From the NCBI GenBank assembly GCA_026419785.1, contig JAODTK010002098.1, positions 1 to 64,000 on the forward strand: a stretch of 64,000 nucleotides of DNA. Direction: 5' to 3'. The notes under the pieces were generated by a model, which saw only the letters and a program-made list of their open reading frames with translations, was not told the origin of the DNA and made no database searches. Positions 57,520 to 64,000 of the stretch are shown in pieces (the stretch's first letter is position 1; each line of letters begins with the position of its first letter). The position numbers were made by a program, and so were the translations under genes. The stretch comes from Sclerodactyla briareus (Eukaryota > Echinodermata > Holothuroidea > Dendrochirotida > Sclerodactylidae).

Positions 57520-58080
57520 AATTCAGGCTAGACAAAGCTAACAAATGTAGGGATTCTGCATTTTTATGACAAAATTCACCACATTTTGTGAAATCCAACA
57601 AAATTTGCCATAAATTATCCAAATGCGGACTACCATTAGCATATTCATGCTTAAAATCTAATCAGTTCATTTAGTATGATCCTGGTCCTAAATGGCAAAC
57701 CACATCATTGTAGCTTATTTTGTTCTTATGTTATCTGCAAACAGTCAAACGATATTGAGAAATTCGTTGCAACGAAAAGCGTGACACACAAACACGCACC
57801 ACCAGGGACTGCCATGATTTCTCGCCTTGAAGGTAGGCAAAATATTTAAGGGGGCTACTTATCCCCCTTTAAGAATTTTAATCAGTAACTAATTTCAAAT
57901 TCATAAGGACTGATTGTTGACCAGGTTACCGAAGGGTATAAGTTTTGTGAAATGTGACTGAAATTGCCTCAATTATGTCAATTAAGAAACAATACTCAAC
58001 TCCCATTGACCCCTTTTCTCATTTTAAATCTCAGGACCAATGGAGAACCACACCTAATCGTTTCATGGGATCAACAAACT
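57520..58080 (+). repeat. TTATGCAAATTAGACA-family repeats, two partial copies
   Basis: TTAAAATCTAATCAGTTCATTTAGTATGATCCTGG and ACACACAAACACGC with CTCGCCTTGAAGGTAGGC near 57820 (degenerate end hairpin). Then a second start with CAAATTCATAAGGACTGATTGTTGACC at 57896. The LINE 3' tail abuts this copy. Confidence 0.66.
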
Positions 58081-60560
58081 TGACATTGCATAAAGGGAGT
58101 AAATTATACACACTAGAATCATCATCATCATCATCATCATAAACAGTTTGACGTCAATGTTCCTGCTGCATGGGTTAGACGGGGGACTGACGGCAAGCCC
58201 GCTTCCACTCCACCCTATTCTGTGCGAGAGCACAGTCTCTACCAAATGCTGAGATCACTACGAACACCCTCCTCCCAGGTCTTCCGGGGCACTACTCTAC
58301 CACGGACCCTGTTACCTGCACTCCCTAGACTTCTTTACCCAGTTATCAACCTGCATTCTTTCGACGTGGCCAACCACCTCAATCGGCGACTCTGGACACG
58401 CTCGCTAATTTTAGCAAGGTCCAAGCGGTTCGCAGCTCATCAGAAGGCTTCCTATCCTTCAAGGTCATACCGCAAATCCATCTAATCATTCTCATATCAT
58501 TTCCGTCCATTCTAGTCAAGTCATATGCTTCAATGCCCAGGTCTCACTGCCATAAAGCTAACGCTCCTGACACAAGCCTCAATGGCAAAAGCTCTCTAAA
58601 CTTCTTACAGCCACTTCTATTCAGCCACTGAAACTGTAACCTGCCCACCCGCAGCACTAAGCTATCACCTAAATAACAAAAACTTATCCACCGACTCCAG
58701 GAGTCCTCACAACAACCAATGTCTCTGGCTGATCTAAAAAAGAGGCTAACTTCACTTGTACACTTTTTACACTTAAAATCTAAAACCGCATTCAAAAACT
58801 ACCAATACACCACTACATCTCTTGTGCACCCAGTGTTCGCAATGTTTGCAAGAAGATAGAATTAATGCCAAAACCCTTGCTACAAATAGAGCAGGGCCAA
58901 TTGCCAGAGCTAACAACTGGGGCACCATCAGGACTGCAGACCATAAACTTTGTTTCCTCATGTACCCTTAAGTCCTTTACTCTCCATACCATTCTTCCAT
59001 CTATTGAATTTAACAGTTAACCTTCATACTCTCAGCGTCGCACAAGATCATCTGCATACAGAATCTCCCAAGGGCAACCTGTTCTAAATTCACTAGACAA
59101 AGCTCAATGACCATGATGAAAAACAAGGGCTCCGCAACGAAACATTGGTGACACCCCAAACCTAACGTCAAAAGTTCACTGTAAGAACCGTTAACAGTAA
59201 AACAGCTTTGCATCTCATACAAAGAACTCCTAACAACCGAGACAAGCCATTCCTCTACGCATTGCCCACCAAACACCTTCCGTGGGACCCTCTCGAAGAT
59301 TTCCTCCAAGTCAATGAATGCAAATTACAACTTCTTGTTCTTGCATAAGTACTTTCTTGTAGGCTGCAAGACAAACAAAAATAATTTGCTTGGCCTCTAT
59401 ATACTGTTCTCTACTACCTCCTGCTTTCCACTCCTTCCAACGCTTCCTTTTCTCCTTGATTGCACGATCCACTTCAGCGTTCCACCACCAGGTTTCTCTG
59501 CGACGCGACCTACCTTTCGTCCACCCGCACACCCTATCAGAAGCTCTAAGAGACAACCCTTCAGGGCAGACCACTGACTTCAACGTTGCAATCATTGACT
59601 GTGTTCACTAAACCTTGTTCTACAGCTGCTCTGAATTCTCCTTTAGCAACAGTTTCCTTGAGCTTCCAAACTCTCCTTCTGGCTAGGTGGGGTCTCTTGC
59701 CATTAATTACTGACTTGGCGGATAGGTCCACACAAACTAATAGCCTATGTTTAGTAGCATCACACTCCTCACTCTGCGATAACTTTTGTATCCTTAACGT
59801 GAGTTTTTTGTTTTCTGGAACACCTCTGACCAGAATATAATCTATTTGTCTGCTAGAGTTTCCCGACTGGTTAAGTAAACTAATCTACTGTCCACGTTCC
59901 TGAATAAAGGTATTGCAATGACCATATTTGTAGTATCACCAACTCTAAATCCTTTCACACCTTCAGGATTCTATTACCCTAGCCTAAACCTCCATGCACA
60001 CGGTGTCGTATGGCCATGTCCGCACTTTCCAACATGCCATTAAAAATCACCACACTAAACAAAGCTCCTCGTCACACCCCTTGGAGACCAAAATGACAGA
60101 AGGTCACGATAGAAAGCTCCTTCATACTATCACTCAAACCCCTCCTGGGGGGCCATCAACCGAGACCACTGAGACATGCTGTCTTCAACTATGACTTTTG
60201 ATAACCGCCTACTTCTGTCTGTCGCTACCAAGTACTGCAACACTTTTTCTATCCACTTCCTGTTCTCTGCCCCACAATGCCCACACCTCCGCTACCACTA
60301 CTGTTACCTACCCAGAAAACTTATCTAGCAGTCTTTACCAGTTATCATTCTAGCTGAGCACCTCTCCACCTTACTTCCTGAGGCTACAGAGGTCGATCTC
60401 TCCTTGGCTAATGTTTTCAACTACCTCACTAGACCGATCCAGCGCATGTACCTATTTTCAGGCCTACTAACTCTGAAAGTCTTCTGATGCATCACGGCTG
60501 AAGATCGGATGGTGCTTACAAACGAACCCCTACCCTTCTTCAAACAAAAACCAAACTGCC
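58080..60560 (-). mobile_element. APE-type non-LTR retrotransposon (LINE), 5' domain to 3' tail, RT internally deleted
   Basis: Read on the minus strand from 60560 down. First comes an AP-endonuclease-like region: GEIDLCSL and VRWRGAQLE near 60400, GSGGVGIV near 60270, and QIDYILVRG near 59830. Next is the linker WWNAEVDRAIKEKRKRWKEW (59595-59400). Then comes reverse transcriptase from FERVPRKVF and VEEWLVSVV to LGCHQCFVAEPLFFIMVIEL (59309-59010), whose YADD box reads MQMILCDAES. A C-terminal zinc-knuckle-like part (HCEHWVHKRC, FKCKKC) follows at 58900-58740, then a tail domain, and finally a (GAT)n tail at 58117-58141 as the 3' end. The linker runs straight into FERVPRKV, so the RT finger region is deleted. 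Many frameshifts and the lost YADD show it is dead. Clade was not resolved. Confidence 0.88.
58117..58141 (-). repeat. (GAT)n tail of the LINE
   Basis: ATCATCATC run on the plus strand, (GAT)n on the LINE strand, at the 3' end of the element. Confidence 0.9.
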
Positions 60561-61290
60561 TATTCCTACTGATGTTGACTTCCACCACACTGTGTGCAAA
60601 ATTATGCAGGCTTGGCCGGCAACTTTTGAGAATATAATTGATACATTCAATCATGGCATTGAGTAACGTAGGTTTACGCGAGTGTCACAGGCCACAGCAA
60701 CATTATGGTGAATGGGGTGACGCTACCACTCGAGTGTTTCGGTATTAACCACAGGTTAATGCGAAAAAACCCCATAGACATTACAGTGTGTTGTGGAGAG
60801 AGATTGAACATTATTGTGCAAGTTTACCGCCCAAGAAATTGTATCACAAGTGTTATACCACACTGGTTGTTTGGAATGGTGAGGCCGAAAATATTTTCAG
60901 GCTTCTGTTGTAGAGGCGCGCGTATAGACTTTATGATATTCACAATGAGTAATCGGAGCTTTCGAATCCATTCGAGAGCTGGCGTTATCATTTGTTTCCT
61001 CCACCGGAGCAAACATATGCATGGCAATAGAAAGATGAAATCGGGTAAGTATTAACTTGAAACTAAAGCTGAAATTTATGACTACCCCTGTAGGCCTATT
61101 GATGGGATTTAACTCATGGAAGTTGCCTTACGTAAATGCAATGACATGTGACGTTGGTAATGTGCTGACTTGAGCAATCGGTATTGTATCGGACCGGTTA
61201 TGGAAAAAAATAATCGGGAATCGAGAACATCCGATATTGCTGGAATCGTTTGAACATATTTGGGACCAGCTCACAGAAGCAGACTACTAG
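60560..61290. other. Spacer between the two head-to-head LINEs
   Basis: No recognised gene. A 116-codon plus-strand frame at 60705-61055 has no known domain. Confidence 0.4.
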
Positions 61291-62570
61291 GCTGGAGGGA
61301 CCAGTAGAGCGGGGGCAGCGGGAAGAAGAGTGATTTGCAGTGGGCGTTGAGAAGGAAGAAAGAAGAGTCTACCAGAGGTAAATGGTGACAGCAGTGATGA
61401 GTCTGTATGAAGATGGCAAGACACGGTCAGGGTTTGGCTTGAGGTATCCGAGAAGTTGGCGGTGGGGTTGGTGTACATCAAGGATTGTGCTGTCCCCGCT
61501 GCTGTTGGCATCGGGTTGACGTTTATTACAGAGAAATGCAAGAGAGGGCTCCTCTAATGAGTGAGATGCTGTATGCAGATGACTTCTGGTTCTGATGAGC
61601 GAGGACGATGGGGCTTGAGGGAGAAGTTCTGGAAGTGGAGAGGCGTTTGAGAAAAAGGGCTAAAGTTAACCTCGGTAAGACAAAGGTAATGAGGAGTGGG
61701 CCAATGGAGAGGGGCCAATAAGTAAGGTGAACCCAGTGGGAGTGCGCGGGAAGGGGTTATGACTAACTCAGTTGCTGTGTACGAGCTGCAGAAGGTGGAT
61801 TATGGCAATGTACAAAAGTGAAGAGGGTGACCCCGTTTGGCGAGAGACTGTTGTGGAAGATGCGGAGGGGGTTTGGTGAGATCGGTGGTACCAGCAAAGA
61901 AGTTGGGAGGGCGGTGGAAACAGGTGAAGCAGAGTTCTTACTGGGGGTCAAGGTAAAAGGGAATGGTGGGTGTGAAGCGGGGCTGTGACAACAAGTTTGG
62001 ATGAAGTTTAGGGAGTGCGTTGAGTGATGCATGGGAGAAGGTTCCCCCTGAAGGTGATGAAAAGGAAATGAAAGGAAGGGTAGCGGGTTTCGTTTCCGAG
62101 GCCTTTCTTGCAATGTTGGCTATGGGAGTGGGATATGGTGTTTGAGAGAAAGTGAGATGGCCATTTTGAGAAGGACAGAGAGAGCAATGGGGAGAGCAAT
62201 GTGCAGCGTAACGCTCACAGTCAGAAGAAGGATGAGGGGATCTGAGGAAAGGTGCTTGGTTGGAGGAGAGCAATGGAGTGAGATGGTAGGGCATGTGCTA
62301 AGACAGAGATGAAGACCATGTCATGAGGAAAAGCACATGAATTTCAAAAGTGGGGAGCAAGAAAGCGGGGACGACAAAGGATGAATGGAAGAGGACAGGT
62401 GGGGAGGAGGAGGGAAAAAAACCACAGAAAGTTGGCGTGAGGAAAGGAAGACGGCAGCAATCGAGCGAGTCGAGATGAGAGATGGTTTGAGGGCGGTTGC
62501 TTTGTCAGTGTAAGGTGACTACAGCCACCATTCGCATTCGGGGACAACACCGATTAAAACTGGATGAAAA
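61290..62570 (+). mobile_element. LINE reverse transcriptase and C-terminal domain remnant
   Basis: On the plus strand, scattered over frames, are VTAVMSLYEDGKTRVRVG (about 61384-61440), a stretch matching HQGSVLSPLL (about 61480-61500), MLYADDF with the catalytic YADD (61567-61590), LGKTKVMRSG (about 61670-61700), a zinc-knuckle-like CTSCRRWI (about 61780-61805) and a basic tail to about 62570. Motif order and wording match the minus-strand LINE at 58080-60560, so the two belong to the same or a close family, and they face each other 5' to 5'. The 5' half with endonuclease is absent. Long antisense frames through this purine-rich strand are artefacts of composition. No intact protein remains. 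Confidence 0.83.
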
Positions 62571-62611
62571 AGAAATGTCGCCCACATACTTATTCGGCGA
62601 TGGTCGTGCTC

Positions 62612-62629
62612 CCCCCCCCCCCCCCCCCC
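62612..62629. repeat. Poly-C run
   Basis: Homopolymer C tract of about 18 bases. Confidence 0.95.
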
Positions 62630-62639
62630 ATGAAAAATG

Positions 62640-63080
62640 TTTCATTTGGCTTGTTTAATACAGAAATTTTGTAGGTTGATTATTCTGAAAAGGAATTACT
62701 TCTGTTTAATTTATTAATTATCAGCTAAGTCATGTACATACGAGCATGAAAGTAGCTCAGGCATGGCTTTTTATTAGTTTTAGATATGATTAACTGACTG
62801 CCTTCATGTGTGCACCACATGTAGGCCTACTTAGCAGTTCCTAAAGCAACCATTATCTCACACATATGTACGCAGACCCAAAGGGTATGTTGTAGTCGAT
62901 TAAGTGTGCGTGAAAGCTATTCTCACAAAACGATCGGTGGAATTACAAAATTCATGCATTTTCGATCAGTATTTGGCCATAAATATACCATTCTGCAAAA
63001 TTCTGATTTTACTGCATTTCTAGAAAGTAGGAACATGATCACAGAGCTGGGAGAATGAAGTACCTGTGAGGACTCAACAA
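62640..63080. other. No identifiable feature
   Basis: A/T-rich, non-coding. Confidence 0.45.
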
Positions 63081-63620
63081 GGGAAATCTCTGGATGACAA
63101 ACTCAATGTTGAAAGTCATCTCCCAACAGAGTGATCTTCAGGGGGTCAAAGGTCCAATGTCCTCCATTTTTGGTGGCCAGTAGGTAGGAATCAGGTCCTG
63201 AGAGGGGAAAACAATCGGGACAATGACATATGCATTCTAAGGTTCCCCAGGGTTTAAATTATTAGAGATGGTAATCTTCTATCGTCATTTACGCGAAGTA
63301 GTGAGTCGGCAGAGACATGGGACATGTCACAACTATTCATTGAATTCAAACAAGATTATCTTCATAGCAAAACTTAAGGCATTAGAAAATGATCCTTTTT
63401 AACCAGGAATGCCAAAGGCAGTAATAGTGATACCTTGATGATCCTAATCAAAATAGGCACTGTAGCGACCCTGTACCCCATATAGGGACCAAAACACCAA
63501 AACATAAGCTTGATCCCACCCAGGTGGGGGGGACGGTTTCATGTTAATTCACAAGCCAGAATTGACCAAAAATATAATTTTCCATTGCTTTCAAACAATA
63601 ATGACCCCTGTTCACATAGT
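63080..63620 (-). repeat. GGTCA-family repeat, inverted partial copy
   Basis: AGGGGGTCAAAGGTCC at 63138, CCCATATAGGGACCAAAACACCAAAACATAAGCTTGATCC and TTAATTCACAAGCCAGAATTGACC are reverse complements of family body phrases. Confidence 0.6.
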
Positions 63621-63867
63621 ACTTCCCTTAAGTTCAACTTGCCTCTATGATTGGGACCCCCCCCACTCCCAATAAATTAATTCCTAGCTGCGCTCTAGCT
63701 TCTCTCACTCCTCCTAATTACCACTTTTTCCACATACCATGTCTTCCCAAAAATCACATGCTTCCAAAGAAACGTTTTCCTAATCTCCCATCCACTCGCC
63801 TTGAGTTTTGCCCTTACCACTACCCTCCCTTCAACATGCAGCCCACACACCCAATTGCCCACCACCC

Positions 63868-64000
63868 CTTGGCAGGTTGGTTGTCAGTGCCTTGGGGAAC
63901 ATGGTTAGCCTAATCAGTGCCTGGGAGATGGTTGGTTCCGTCAGTGCCAAGGGGATATGGTTGGAGGACATGGTCTGTCAGTTTGCCAGGAGGCAGTCCT
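63868..64000. repeat. Tandem repeat of about 38 bp at the window edge
   Basis: About 3.5 units of ATGGTTGG..GTCAGTGCC-GGGGA-. Continues to the end of the window. Confidence 0.7.

Noticed and set aside
61763..62550. Ser/Pro/His-rich minus-strand frames
   Set aside because: Antisense of a purine-rich LINE on the plus strand.
1..64000. CRISPR arrays, operons, Shine-Dalgarno sites, prophage
   Set aside because: Composition, introns and repeats are those of an animal nuclear genome. The tandem arrays lack spacer structure.
1..64000. Intact tRNA or rRNA genes
   Set aside because: No cloverleaf with both good A and B boxes seen. The only B-box-like site (55955-55967) belongs to the SINE candidate. 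A covariance-model scan would be decisive.

Overview
The window reads as nuclear DNA of a repeat-rich marine invertebrate, probably a deuterostome such as an echinoderm. That placement rests on overall repeat style and is tentative. There are no prokaryote-style operons and no long open frames. Coding matter is short exons with GT/AG splice sites, set in introns packed with transposon remains. Single-base indels in otherwise intact exons, often in homopolymers, suggest an incompletely polished long-read assembly, so frame-based gene finding fails here.

The best host gene is a secreted-type Cu/Zn superoxide dismutase on the + strand. Four exons (11833-11935, 19562-19738, 22758-22875, 24858-24968) join in compatible phases and carry all copper and zinc ligands, the disulfide cysteines and the active-site arginine. 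A first exon with the signal peptide was not found. On the - strand there is one protein tyrosine phosphatase exon (54790-54923), a probable terminal exon with a PPPPSY motif (35882-36086), and a weaker candidate frame starting with a hydrophobic leader (40646-41248). An exon-like - strand segment with one stop lies in SOD intron 1 (16660-17070).

Mobile elements: a complete non-autonomous hAT element with 8-bp target duplication (14631-15219); a CR1-like LINE 3' end (21155-21745); a Ty3/gypsy-like gag remnant (27040-27600); LINE reverse transcriptase fragments (29375-30180, 38985-39690); a DIRS-like RT/RNase H segment (37240-38800); two related APE-type LINEs placed head to head (58080-60560 on -, 61290-62570 on +); a probable tRNA-derived SINE (55906-56398); and an inverted-repeat element (36263-36552).

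Much of the rest is a few dispersed families sharing one architecture: a terminal hairpin, a short microsatellite, then a body rich in GGTCA half-sites. They occur in both orientations, and several copies contain perfect AGGTCA-n-AGGTCA direct repeats. Tandem arrays include a 58-bp satellite with a partial 116-bp dimer order (34600-35860), a roughly 96-bp array (41400-42015), a roughly 55-bp A/T-rich array (3165-3730), a CTTAAG palindrome field (14020-14360) and a 253-bp duplication (52230-52680).
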